A stretch of 64,000 nt of DNA from Plasmodiophora brassicae (GCA_039704465.1 JASFAU010000015.1:1-64000), one strand, 5' to 3'; positions 41,968 to 52,564 are shown, counted from the first letter of the stretch. Numbers and translations: made by a program. Notes: generated from the letters alone by a model not told the origin.

Positions 41968-44315
41968 TTACGTGTCGTTGTCGTCGCGACGCCAGCCCTG
42001 AAGGCGATGGCACCACGCCGCCGACCGACGTCGCACATCGGCGAGTAGGGCGTCGCGCTGACCGGGCGCCCAGACGGCGTGCCTCCAGATCTGCTCGGCC
42101 GCCCGGACGGCGTCGTCCCGCGGTTCCCCATCGAACAGGGCCACCACCGACACGATCAACGCGGCGTTGGCGATGCCCAGGCGGCCCAGCGCCTCGTGCA
42201 GCGTCACGTCCTGCGTTCGGCGCGCCAGCTCGTGCAACACGCCCACCACCCGACGCGTGTCGCCCGCGCTCCACGATCCGATACGCTGCGGGATGAGGAG
42301 GTCGTCAGCCCAGCGCATCCGCCCCGACCGGAGCGCTCGACCTGGAACGCGCGCCGGGTCGTCGCCTCCGCCTGGTCCAGGTGGCCGGTCGCGGTCGCCA
42401 CCTCGATGACCGCCTGGTAGTCCATCGCCGCCGACCCATCAGACAGCCCTGCCCCCATGTCATACGCTCTGGCAGTGCCCTCCAGACAGACAGACAGGCC
42501 CATCCACCCGGTACCTGACGCAGCGAACCGCAGGCAGTCGCTCGTGAACGCGCTGGAACCTTTCGTGGCAGCGACGAGGCGATGCGCGGCGACGGCCAGG
42601 TTGAGCGCGCGGCGCGTCAGCAGCGCGCCCAGATCGGGAGCGCGCGACGCGACCTCCTGGACGACCTGCAACTGCCCCTGCAGGTCGTCGACGTCGACGC
42701 TGGCGGGCATGCTTTCGACGACAGACGCCAGGAGCGCGGGGGATCCGCCGCCCGACAGTCGATCCGCGAGACGAACGCAGGCGGCCCGGTCCGGTTGCCC
42801 CTGGAGTATCCGGGTCCAGTACTGGGCCTGGCGGTCGGCGTCCAGGAACTCGACGATGCCCGCGTAGTAATCCTGGGGCGCACATCGTCGTCGGCTATAG
42901 GCGACCGAGACGCAGGCGCTGCCGTGTGCATACCAGGTGCTGGAGCAGGTCGTCGCCCAGGTACCCGTCGAGGAACGATTCCAGGACGTTGCACAGCAAG
43001 GCGGTCGTCGTGTCGGGGCGCTTGCGTCGGCACCGCCTGGCGGCATCGACGACATCGGCCTGAAGCTGGACGAGGAGCGTGGGCGTCAGGGGCGACACGT
43101 TCGTCACCGCGATCGATGCCAGACAGGCGCAGGCCTCGAGGATCGACGCGTCGGACGACATGCGCATCGTGGCTAGCGGGGAGGGGACACGACATCAACG
43201 TCACGTGACGACGGTTCGTTCGGCAACGCAGCGTACCGCGACGCAACGCGGTGAACAGGGCGGGGGTGACCGGCGCCGTCGACGCCCGCGCCACTGCGTC
43301 GATGAGCGTCTTCAGGTGCCCTGCATTGACCTACGTAGGGCAGGCACGTGTCAGCATGTGCGGGGTGAGCACTCCCACCCCCCATCAGCGAGACGCACCG
43401 GGTGCACCTCCAGGATGACGGCCAGGACGGCCTCGGCGTTGTCCAGGAGCACGTCCGCGTTCGTCAGGTCGAGCATCGTCTGGAGCAGCGCGGCGTCGTT
43501 GGAGTACGCGCGGTAGGCGTCGAGCAGGCCGGGGAACACGGCCGGGTGCAGGTCCCGGGCGACCATCAGCTGCCACGTCAGCGACGGGCCGATCAGGGCC
43601 ACCGTGGCCGCATCGCATCGCGGGTACATGCCCCGGATCTGGTCGTGGGCGCATTCGCCAACGATGGAGACGTCGTCGGCGTCGCCCAGCTGGCGCACGA
43701 CGAACAGCCGGGCGTAGCTGGCGGCGACGGGGTCGGCAATGCCCCGACAGGACCGTGCGAGGCGCCGCAGAGCACGCTGGCGCGCCTCCACGCCGGCCGC
43801 GCCCGCCTCCACGACCAGGTGGCAGTCGAGCAACGCCGTCTCCATGTAGACGCGGGCAACGACGCCGTAGATGGCGCCCGTCAACGCCAGCCACCGGCGG
43901 CAGGTCTGCCCAACCGCAATCAGCGACACCCGTTCGATGATGCGCGCGTGTGGAGGTCACCACATACCTCGACCTTACTGCTGCCGCTCGACAGGTGCGC
44001 CCGTAGCCGTCGGCTGAACCGCCTGAGGACGTCGGCGATGCGCAAGGCGCGACCCGGGTACGACGCCGACGTCGTGTGGCGCGTCAGCGTGCCGGCCAGG
44101 TCGACGGCGGCGCGGAACGCCGGCACGCGCTGGCCCTCGTTCCACAGGCGTTGGATGTCGTCGGCGCACGCCTCCACGCTCTGCACTGCGACGTCGTCGA
44201 CCAGCAGCGCCAGCGTCCCGACGTAGTCGTCGAACGACGGCGCCGCGCGCACGCCTAGCTCGGCCTGCGGCGCCTCGTTGCCGACGAGCGACGACGGCCC
44301 GTGCAGCGGATCCAT
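41968..44315 (-). CDS. VPS35-like retriever subunit (VPS35L/C16orf62)
   Basis: Six exons (44315-43968, 43905-43399, 43330-43237, 43172-42934, 42872-42342, 42285-41968) with introns of 62, 68, 64, 61 and 56 nt give 678 aa in one frame. Diagnostic stretches are SYPGRALRIADVLRRFSRRL, ETCRRWLALTGAIYGVVARVYMETALL (split by the first intron) and RGIADPVAASYARLFVVR, which parallel the VPS35L core. The protein is an all-helical solenoid. In animals VPS35L works with VPS26C and VPS29 to recycle cargo from endosomes. It is about 280 residues shorter than the human protein, mainly at the N-terminus. It is divergent from the PPR gene with 186 bp between starts. Confidence 0.8.
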
Positions 44316-44501
44316 GGATCGTGTGCAGGCGGCACAGCGGTGCGGGTCGCGCGCCGTCCCCTCCTGCACAATGCATTACGGCTGCGGCCGTCGGCAGATC
44401 GAAATAGCGGCCAGCGCCCGCCGCCGCCGCTGCTGCCTGCTGCTGCCGCTGCCGTGTGCGATCGCCGTCGTCGTCGTCGTTGCGCGGACGACCAGGGCGT
44501 C

Positions 44502-46562
44502 ATGGCGCTCGTCGTTGTCCTGTGCCGCGCGAGCGCACGCGTCCGGCGCCTGGTGCGTTGCGGCGGCACCTGCGCGCCCGTTCCCTCGCGTCGATCGCCG
44601 CCGCGCTGGGCCGGCGATCGCCGTGGGCCGCCCCCGACGTCCGAGCCCGTCTTCTACGCGTTCGTGCGCGCGCCCTCGGTGGCGCTGGCCATCAGCACGC
44701 TGAAGCAGGACCGGACGCCCGGGCACGGCTGGATCGTGTTCGAGCGCGTCATGGACCTGCGCCTGGACGTGGACGCGCGCTTCTTCCAGTCGATGATGAC
44801 GTTCTGCCGGCGGCACCTGCCCGCCAAGGCGCCGCACGTGCTGGACGCCGCCCTGGAGCGCGGCGTCGACGTCGGCGCCGACCTCGACCTGTTCTGTACG
44901 TTCGCGCGCGCCTGCCTGAACGCGCGGCCGCCGCTCGTCGACGCCGCCCTGCACAGGTACGGGCGGTGCGGTCGGCCGCTGTCCCACGACATCCTGTTCC
45001 TGCTGGCCAGCATCTGCCGGGAGACGCGCCGCCCGGACCTCGCCCTGGACCTGGTCGCCGACCTCGTCGCCGACGCCGCCCGCCTCGTCTCCGTCAAGCT
45101 CGTGTCGGCCCTGGCGGCCTGCTGTGCGGAAGCGGGCGGGGTCGTGGGCGCCGACCGCGCCCAGCAACTCCTGGGCCTGGTGCCGGCGCACGACATCGCG
45201 TCGCACGGCAACTATCCGCTGTTCGGCAACCTGATCGCGGCGCTCCTGTCCGACGGGCGCCTCGACCAGGCGCGACGCGCGCTGCGCCTGATGGACGACA
45301 TCGGGCAGCCGCCGTCGATGCAGATCCACACGCAGGTCCTGGCCGCGTTCTGCAGGGCGTCGCGCCTGGCCGACGCCCTGCCCCTGTTCCGGGACATGGT
45401 CGCCCGGCGCGTCCCCGTCGACGTGCCCGTGTTCAGCGCGCTGGTCGCGTCGTGCGGCCCGGCGCTGGCCGCCGACGCCCTCGCCGAGCTGCACGAGTAC
45501 GCCCGCGACAGCATGCTGCTGGACGACGACGCCGTCACCAGCGCCCTGGTCGGCGCGTACGCCGCCTGCGGGCAGATGGGCACGGCCGAGGCCGTGTTCC
45601 GCGCGCGCTCCTCCCCCGGCATCGTCCCGTACAACGCGCTGATGGCCGCCTGCAGCCGCCGGGAGGCGACGGCGCCGCGCGCCTTCGCCCTGTTCGCCCA
45701 CCTGAAGGCGGCGGGCCTGCGCCCGACCGACGTCACGCTCGTCGCCCTGCTCAACGCCTGCGTGCAGACGCGCGACGCCGGACGCGCCCGCGCCCTGCTC
45801 GACGAGTTCGCCGGCGCCTGGCAGGTCGCGGCCGGCACGGTCCACACGAATTGCCTGATACGCCTGCACGCCGTCCTCGGCGACCTGGCCGAGGCCGAGC
45901 GCCTGGCGGCCCGCGCCCCGACGACGAACGTCGTCTCCTGGATGACCGTGCTGGGCGCCTGCCGCCGGTTCAGGGCGGTGTCGCGCGCCGAACGCGCCTT
46001 CCGGGCCATCCTGGCGATGCCGGCATCGGAGACGGCGTCGCACCTGGCCTGCGCCCACGTCATGATGTCGAACGCGTACGCGTCCGTCCGGCGGCACGCC
46101 GACATGTGCCGCGTTCGCCAGGAGATGACGGCGCGGGGCCTGACGACGTCGCCGGGGCGCACGACGCTGTCGCTGTCGGGCTGCACGACCCTGTTCTTCG
46201 CCGACGACGAGCGCATGCGGTCGGACGCCGGCCTGCGGCAGCAGCATCGCGACATGATCGAGGCGATCGAGCAGGTCGGGTACGCGCCGGACATGGCCAT
46301 GACGACGAAGCCGACCAGCGGCGCGGAGGAGGCGCGCGAGTCGGTCGAGATGCACAGCGTCAAGATCGCGCTGGCGTACGCTCTGCGCTCGTCGCCGGCA
46401 GGGGCGCCGATCCGCGCCGCCAAGAACCGCCCGCTGTGCGACGACTGCCATGCGGCCGTCAAACACGTCTCCGTCGTCTACAAGCGACCGATCATGATTC
46501 GGGACGGGAGCCTCGCACACCATTTCCAGGACGGGTCCTGCACCTGCGGCGACGTCTGGTGA
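44502..46562 (+). CDS. PPR protein with DYW-like C-terminal domain lacking the catalytic Glu
   Basis: A single exon of 686 aa from ATG 44502; its N-terminus (MALVVVLCRASARVRRLVR) looks like a mitochondrial presequence. The middle is an array of about 12-14 PPR-type helical repeats (for example VVSWMTVLGACRRFRAVSRA). E-like motifs (MMSNAYASVRRHADMCRVRQ) follow, then a PG-like box (TTSPGRTTL) and a DYW-type deaminase domain ending CTCGDVW. Zinc-site residues H618 and CDDC are present, but the HxE signature reads HSV, so the proton-shuttling Glu is a Val. The protein should still bind a specific organellar RNA; editing by itself looks unlikely. Longer open frames on the other strand and frame are GC artefacts. 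Confidence 0.9.
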   Translation: MALVVVLCRASARVRRLVRCGGTCAPVPSRRSPPRWAGDRRGPPPTSEPVFYAFVRAPSVALAISTLKQDRTPGHGWIVFERVMDLRLDVDARFFQSMMTFCRRHLPAKAPHVLDAALERGVDVGADLDLFCTFARACLNARPPLVDAALHRYGRCGRPLSHDILFLLASICRETRRPDLALDLVADLVADAARLVSVKLVSALAACCAEAGGVVGADRAQQLLGLVPAHDIASHGNYPLFGNLIAALLSDGRLDQARRALRLMDDIGQPPSMQIHTQVLAAFCRASRLADALPLFRDMVARRVPVDVPVFSALVASCGPALAADALAELHEYARDSMLLDDDAVTSALVGAYAACGQMGTAEAVFRARSSPGIVPYNALMAACSRREATAPRAFALFAHLKAAGLRPTDVTLVALLNACVQTRDAGRARALLDEFAGAWQVAAGTVHTNCLIRLHAVLGDLAEAERLAARAPTTNVVSWMTVLGACRRFRAVSRAERAFRAILAMPASETASHLACAHVMMSNAYASVRRHADMCRVRQEMTARGLTTSPGRTTLSLSGCTTLFFADDERMRSDAGLRQQHRDMIEAIEQVGYAPDMAMTTKPTSGAEEARESVEMHSVKIALAYALRSSPAGAPIRAAKNRPLCDDCHAAVKHVSVVYKRPIMIRDGSLAHHFQDGSCTCGDVW

Positions 46563-46567
46563 CGTGC

Positions 46568-46612
<45 letters not shown>
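46563..46612. repeat. (CA)n microsatellite after the PPR stop codon
   Basis: About 20 CA units lie immediately downstream of the TGA of the PPR gene, within its likely 3' UTR. Confidence 0.9.
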
Positions 46613-47340
46613 CACGTGATGATATGTAGAGCGTATTCCCCCAATGGAGGTCTCTATTGCAGGTCATTGACTCGAACTCGGGAACGACGAGGCGACGAGG
46701 TTCGGGTACAAACGATGAAATACAACTTTTATAGGCCGTACTCGAACCTCCACGGTTCGTTGCTCCAGACCTCGGTTCCTCCCCAAATCGTTCTACCTTG
46801 TCCCGCAGTTCTCTCCTGCATGCCGTGTTTACGCCTGCCCGTCCTCATGTCCCTGTCCAGATTGCGATCCGCCCCGACTGAAGACGTGGGCAACGCCCGA
46901 ACGCTACAGGAACGCACATAGCACTGCGTGGAACGTGATGTATCGACAACAACGAGAGTGATCCAGGGACCCTGGGTAGGGTCGCGTGGGCACCTTGGCA
47001 CGCGACACGTCGCCTAGGAACTGGGTACGCGATCGACACGTCGCATAGGATCTGGGTACGCGATCAGGAACGCGTGCTGGGTGCGCTCGGCATGACACCG
47101 ACAACGCCACAACAACAGAGGATTGCTCAGTCCGCAGATCAGTTCGTGTCCAGAACATTCCGTGCGATACTAAAGTTGCTAGACGTAAGTTTGACATTCC
47201 CCAACTCTGCCATGCGCCTCTCTGCGTCTGTCTACTTGCAGACGGCCACAATCAACAGTGCGGAGCCTTACATCGATCGACGCCATATCACTTATAGTTT
47301 CTGCACGTGCCAGGTCGGTTGTAAAACGTTTCAGGTCCCA
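46613..47340. other. no gene recognised
   Basis: AT-richer DNA with a run of near-repeats at 46990-47065 (GGTACGCGATC.. twice, CACGTCGC..TAGGA twice). No conserved coding sequence. Confidence 0.45.
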
Positions 47341-47410
47341 ACTGTTTAAGCTTAGTTATCTGGATGGGCTTCCTTCATTGTTGACGCGGACAGCGCTGTC
47401 GGCAGTGACG
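47341..47410 (-). pseudogene. copy of the 3' end of the zeta-toxin-like gene
   Basis: About 70 bp match the last coding bases of the gene ending at 48580 (shared GATGGGCTTCC and the following block, with several substitutions and a small deletion). It preserves only the tail of that protein and is fused in frame to sequence of different origin upstream. Confidence 0.7.
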
Positions 47411-47995
47411 AACGAGAGTGATGACCGACTGGGGAAGTGGCCCAGCAATAGCTGGACAGGCACCACGGGCGCAACGATAACGACAGCAGGCGCAATCGCT
47501 GCCCGTAACGCGGCCAGGTAGACAACTAGACCGAGGACGAGCAAGACCTCTAGGCATCCTGACCACAGATTAAGGCAAATGGGAAATCATTACTCATGGA
47601 AAACTGTTTTCAATGAGGGCGAAGTGACAAAAGGAAATGCGATACGGCATCGGCCACAGCCTCTACACTGGTGGCCATGATCGTCAGAACGTGTCCAACG
47701 TCAACATTGGCAGGATGGAGTATGAGCGCTTCCCGGTATACGATGTCGATCAAACACGCCTTGACTCGTAATCCAACGCTGTACGTGCCGCCGTACAGTC
47801 TCTGCAACGGACTGCCAGGTCAGGATCAGAGGGCGGAGGCAGATATATAGAATGAACCTGGATGGCGACAGAACTGACGACCGTCGTGATAAGCAGGGAT
47901 ACAGCAATGGACATGCGCTGTTTGAGCGTCAGCTGCTCGAGTAGGTAGAAAGCAGGCGCCCAGGTGAAGATCGTCCATACGGCTTTCCACAGATC
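47411..47995 (-). pseudogene. fragment of an ABCC-type ABC transporter membrane domain
   Basis: Two exons, 47995-47858 and 47801-47629, joined by a 56-nt intron, encode a piece of the first transmembrane domain of an MRP/ABCC exporter. One helix is KQRMSIAVSLLITTVVSSVA; the hallmark LRVKACLIDIVYREALIL corresponds to the RLRSALIAAIYRKAL motif; VGHVLTIMATSVEAVADAV corresponds to GEIVNLMSVD. A third piece, 47558 down to about 47420, encodes VLLVLGLVVYLAALRAAIAPA and VVPVQ, matching the next helix pair. The second junction does not keep frame and no nucleotide-binding domain is near, so this is a broken fragment. Confidence 0.6.
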
Positions 47996-48579
47996 CTATT
48001 CGACAATGGATCAACCATGGCCATGGATGATGTTACGGCTGTGAGCGCGTCGTCGCTGCATATCGAGGTGCGTCGTCCACTGTCAACGGTGGACCCAGAC
48101 GACGTGATGCGCTGCTGGCTTCACGTGCATCTCTATTGGAATACACCGCTGGGAACCAGTCGACTCCAATCTGGAGCCAAATGGGGGACTGGGTATCCAG
48201 GATGACGAAAGCCACTAAGTACGTTGGCCGCTGGTGTAGCACCATTCGTGTTCGTTTTTTATGACCCATGTTGTATTTATTATGAAATGAGAATAGACCA
48301 AACTATGCCGGCATGTCCGGCGTACAAGTCTTGCTACTCCCAATTCGTCGTCGAGTCCGAAGGCGCTGGACTGTCCATGGGGAAATCCACAATCTTCTAC
48401 AACTTGATCTGAACTGGCCCCGCCGTTTGGCACACCAAGCTGAGTGGTTGTGCGTAATCCTGGAGGACCGATGGTACCAGCGGCATGTAAGCGACGAACC
48501 GAACGAACAAGTTCTTCCTCGATATTCTACCTCACTATGCCCGTTTCTTCCGTCTGCTCTGTTGGTTTCACGTTCCTTA
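47996..48579. other. no gene recognised
   Basis: Short frames without motifs. The block next to 48580 is the 3' flank of the zeta-like gene. Confidence 0.45.
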
Positions 48580-49364
48580 CTATTTAAGTTTAGTTATTTG
48601 GATGGGCTTCCCTTCTTCATTGTCGATGCGGACAACGCTGTCGGCCAGGCGCGTTAGGTGCCGGACTGCATAAGCGCTTTCGTTGAACGATCGTTCCACG
48701 AGGCCTGGCACTGTGATTGCGCGTCCGGGGCGTTCCGCGGCTCGTCGTTTGGCTGTCGACAGTGACGCGTAGACGTACAGGATCTCGATACGGTATTGCG
48801 GGTGGTTGCGTCGAATCCTGAGGAACAGCTCGTGGTTCCAGGCGTAATTGCGAAGTGAACCGTCCACGACGATGTTACGGCTGCAGTTGAGGGCTGCGTC
48901 GACGACCAGCTCCTGCAGGTATCCGCTCTGTCTGTGGAAGTGGCCGGCTCGCGCTGAATGTTCCTGAAGCGGGACTCCGTGGACGCGAAGCAGGTCGATC
49001 TTGTATTGGTCCGGGTCGACCACGACGAAGTTGTCGAGGTCGATGCTCACGTTAGCGTTGCTCATGGCGGCCCGGTTGCGAAGCATGGTACCCTTGCCAT
49101 GGCGCCGGATGTGAACACGATGCGCGGCTCAATGGAGGTCGAGTTCGGCCATCGTGACAGCTGACTGACGACAAACGCCCTGTCGAACGTGTGGTTCATG
49201 GTGGCGGGGCCGTGGTAGTCCCAGTCCAGGTCGCCCCGGTAGTAGAAACAACAGCCAGGGTTCCCACATGACGCACAGGAGGTGTCGTTCGCTGCAGCAT
49301 GCAATGCGCCGATAATGAGAATGCTGATCGAGGCCGCCAGGCGAATAGGCTCCGCTTGCTGCAT
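48580..49364 (-). pseudogene. secreted zeta-toxin-domain (P-loop kinase-like) gene, frame broken
   Basis: The 5' part (ATG 49364) encodes a signal peptide-like segment (AASISILIIGALHAAA) and a cysteine-rich head. The 3' part (to 48580) encodes a zeta-type kinase fold with VDPDQYK, NIVVDGSLRNYAW, an IEILYVYASLSTAKRRA segment and a GRAITVP motif, as in eukaryotic zeta-domain proteins. The two parts lie in different frames and meet at 49084-49100, exactly where the nucleotide-binding P-loop should be. I find no intron there, so the gene carries a small frameshift or is a pseudogene. Prokaryotic zeta toxins phosphorylate UDP-N-acetylglucosamine; the substrate of eukaryotic members is unclear. No restored sequence is given. 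Confidence 0.6.
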
Positions 49365-49615
49365 TGCGGTTTTGCAAATGGGAGGCGACGATGCCTGACG
49401 ACGGGTCATCCGGCGCAATTGCCCCTAGCCAAAAATATTCCGACCAGCAGCCTTCCTCGCTATATTTAGAAATCGGGGCGTCCACAGGCAATGAATGCCG
49501 CGGTCTATAATGCGTCTACCGATTGATCAACGAATGCAGCCAGGTGAGGTGGGCAACCCGAGTTTGAATAGATTTTACTGTTAACATCGTGGCTAGGTAC
49601 AGGCGGCACGGCAGG

Positions 49616-50602
49616 CTACTTGAGCCATTTGCGACATTTTCTTGAACCGCATTTGCATTGCACCGTCTTCCGGGACGCATCGAAGCAGTAGTCGATTGTC
49701 AGTTCCTCGCCGGCTGCTATTGGCCGTTTCGTGAAGAAGGCAACCTAAGCGAATGATGACGATTAGCATGCGCAGCCGAGGTGACGCACGAGGCGCATCG
49801 TCACCTGCGGGACTCGCGGATCCCGGTACTCGCGCTCAATACGACACGTGAACATGTTCGGATCGCACGAGTGGTTCACAAATCGGCTGACTGTGCCGTA
49901 GCAGTTAGGCACGCATGCTCGCGAGGTACGATCGTAAAATGCATTACCGTTGCCATGTGTTGTCGAATCAATGGAAAACGGTTCGATGCCGGAAGGTAGG
50001 TGGAAACCTGATCCGCATAAGTGACGCGTTACTGGAATCAACGGACGAACCTAACCGTCCGTCCAGATGAAGTGCAGACCCAGTGGGAAGTACACGTCTC
50101 GCTGTAGGCGAGTCACCTCGCTTTCGCTGATGATCTGGCCCAGGTATTCACAGACATACTGCCCCTGCGGGACGTCGACAACAGAGAACAAGCCGAACCC
50201 GCAGGACGTCGTCCGTCGGACCTCCAAAGGGAACTTGCCAATCTGTTGCAAACAGCGTCGTGGGCAACGCGGATCATGCATCCAATCACGTTAACGTACG
50301 CTGCCCTGGCGTCCAACAACTCGGTTCCGACAGCGGTCGCGGTCACAGGTGCACGTACTGTTGCATTCGACGACAAGGCCGATACCTTTGTTGTTCAGGG
50401 ATCCGTCCGCGGAATACGTGCGAATCCCGTCCAGCACACATTGACATGTCAATGGCTGGCATTCGCCAACGCAGTGACACCCAACTGTGTCATCAGCCAG
50501 CGTTAGTGGCCTGGAATTACGTACGAGCGAAGAGATGTCTCTTACACAACGAGCCGGGATCAGGCTCTGGTGCCGAATCCGTAAATAAATTCCTGTGGAC
50601 AT
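49616..50602 (-). CDS. SET-domain histone-lysine methyltransferase (SUV39/H3K9-like)
   Basis: Five exons (50602-50300, 50242-50056, 50007-49948, 49890-49790, 49744-49616) with introns of 57, 48, 57 and 45 nt give 259 aa. A compact pre-SET domain with many cysteines (GCHCVGECQPLTCQC, ECNSTCTCDRDRCRNRVV) is followed by the SET domain: GFGLFSVVDVPQGQYVCEYLG, the NVSRFVNHSCDPN cofactor motif and EELTIDY. The post-SET zinc knot is CKCGSRKCRKW. Every splice restores conserved sequence. There is no chromodomain or other targeting module, so this is a minimal catalytic protein unless exons upstream were missed. Confidence 0.9.
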
Positions 50603-50773
50603 AGATGAATCTGTGAATCCCGTCAGCAACCGCACTATGGTCAGCTGGCTCCTTGGCAGAGACCTGGGCGGAAGGTCAAAGGTGGCCCGAACTGAGGGCG
50701 CTGCAAGTGCTGCAAGGGCGTCGTCACCCTTGGACCCGCCTTGCGCTAACAGCGCACATCTGGGCGCATCGGG

Positions 50774-51229
50774 TCAGCAATTGCCATCGACAGACAGGGC
50801 AGGCACGAATGGATACCGTTTTTGAAGTATGTCCCGCTCTCGAAGAGCGGCGGCCTTGACAGCCGGCACCATGGTGGCAATCTTCACAAGCGGACCCGTC
50901 ATACACGGGCGGCGGCAGCAACCGTACCGTCGACTGCTTACAATTCGTTTGTCACTGAGGCATCCTCGCAGCGCCTGGTCGAGCAAGGCATCGGAATGGT
51001 ACGGGAGGTCGCCGTCCAGCGCGTCCGGCTCCGAGTAATGGCTCATCAGCAACTCTTGCAGCTCGACGATTCGATCGCCGAGGATCCGACGCAACCTCGT
51101 ACTGTCCCGTTCGACGGGCGGCGGCTCCGTCGTCTCGGTCGGTGCAGCGGGAACCTGTTGTCTATCCCATAGATCCTGCACGAACGCCACAGTTCGGCAC
51201 GTCGTGCTGGCAAGTGCAATGAGCAGCAT
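50774..51229 (-). CDS. hypothetical secreted protein
   Basis: A 151-aa frame from ATG 51229 with a signal peptide-like start (MLLIALASTTCRTVAF), then a charged helical body (RLRRILGDRIVELQELLMSH). The longer reading upstream of 51229 has no support. No family recognised. Confidence 0.5.
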   Translation of the reverse strand: MLLIALASTTCRTVAFVQDLWDRQQVPAAPTETTEPPPVERDSTRLRRILGDRIVELQELLMSHYSEPDALDGDLPYHSDALLDQALRGCLSDKRIVSSRRYGCCRRPCMTGPLVKIATMVPAVKAAALRERDILQKRYPFVPALSVDGNC

Positions 51230-52102
51230 TAGATCTAAGCACGAGGTTAACCGGGTTGTCCCATTGGGAGACGGTCGGCGACGCCCATACCAAGCGGATG
51301 CGCTGATTTGTACTGTGCGACGAGGTCGCGTTCCATGTCGGTAGGCTCGGCGGCGAGTTTCTGTGGACCGGAATGGCGTCGGGCAGCACGATGCCGTTTC
51401 CATTTCTGATCGGCGAAATCGGCGATGACGTCGGCGTACCATGGGACGGATCGGAACCCTCTCCAGTACGGCTGCACTTCCCAGCTGAGGAACACTTCGG
51501 CAGGTTTGCCGACCGTCGATACCCGTTTCTGAGGGCGTGCCGAGGGTCGGACCTGTACCGGCGCCGGTCGCCTGTGGCCCTGTTAGGTGCCCAGCGCGTT
51601 GACAACGGGGGGTGCGCCAACCATACCGGCGAGTGCTCCACGGGCGATACTCATGGCGGTCATCGTCGGCGAACCGGCAGGCGATCGGCACCGGCGGCGT
51701 TATCACCGGGTAGTCCTCGGCATCGGTCGGCATTGACGCGCGGGCGTCGTCTTGGCGGCCAGGGGTTCCCTCACCGGATGCCATCGCCATACGACATGCT
51801 GTGCAGGCGGATCGTAATCGACGATGATGGCGGCGGCGCGGACTGCGTGGCGCGCGCCCAGGGCCAACGACCACGATCGTTCCACGCGCCATCCATCGCC
51901 CATGGCCATGATCGTTCGGTGATTCGTGCCTGCATGAGCCTCGACGTTTGCCTTCCGCCAGTACCTGGCCATGGCGCCCATCGGCCCCTGACCTATGTGC
52001 GTCGCATGACGTCATGCGGGTCGGGTGCCAGGCTTCCGGGCGGTGCGCGTCGGCACGTTCATATCCAATCCGGACGTAGGCCCGGCACTGTTATTGCCTA
52101 CT
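51230..52102. other. no gene recognised
   Basis: Several overlapping GC-driven frames occur on both strands, none with conserved motifs. A 5' exon of the SFT2-like gene may lie at the right end. Confidence 0.4.
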
Positions 52103-52564
52103 ATGACGAAGCAGTCGACGTCGCCGTGTGCCTCCCTGCCGTACAAGACCCGGCTGACCGGATTCTGTATATGCACCGCGATCGGCGTATTCTGTGCTAT
52201 CGGTAGCGTGTTCCTGATGCTGAAGCCCAGCCATTTCTTCGTCGTGTCGCTGTTCGGGCAGATGAACCTGTTCGGCGCCCTGTTCTTCATGGTCGGCCTG
52301 CGGAAGCTCGGCAAGTCGATCACGAAACCGCACCGGCTCGTCAACCTGGTCCTATACGTCGCAGCGACGGCCGCGTCCGTCTACCTGATCTTCTTCCTCA
52401 GCCGCAAGGTACGCGGGCGCCGCCTCGCTATCATGGCCGCGGTCGCCGTCCAGACGTGCGCCCTGCTCTGGATCTCGCTGAGCTACGTCCCGTTCGCCAA
52501 GCGCATCGTCGGCCGCTGCTGCCGGTGCCGATCGCCGACCGGCACCGGCCTCCTGGTCTCCTAG
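52103..52564 (+). CDS. SFT2/Got1-family vesicle transport membrane protein
   Basis: A 153-aa frame from ATG 52103. It opens SLPYKTRLTGFCICTAIG, the conserved SFT2 entry, with four hydrophobic segments (GFCICTAIGVFCAIGSVFLM, FFVVSLFGQMNLFGALFFMV, LVNLVLYVAATAASVYLIFF, IMAAVAVQTCALLWISLSYV) and the YVPFAK motif before a cysteine-rich tail. SFT2 proteins act in fusion of endosome-derived vesicles with the Golgi. The short N-terminus may indicate a missed 5' exon. Confidence 0.82.
   Translation: MTKQSTSPCASLPYKTRLTGFCICTAIGVFCAIGSVFLMLKPSHFFVVSLFGQMNLFGALFFMVGLRKLGKSITKPHRLVNLVLYVAATAASVYLIFFLSRKVRGRRLAIMAAVAVQTCALLWISLSYVPFAKRIVGRCCRCRSPTGTGLLVS

Noticed and set aside
44376..46667. 763-residue open frame antisense to the PPR gene, and an 821-residue plus-strand frame in another phase (44456-46921)
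   Set aside because: Both are low-complexity Arg/Gly/Ala-rich translations produced by strong GC bias at codon positions; the PPR frame alone has family motifs and an ordered DYW domain.
46660..46690. tRNA-like B box (GAGTTCGAGTC on the minus strand)
   Set aside because: No pairing T-stem, no A box and no cloverleaf could be formed around it.
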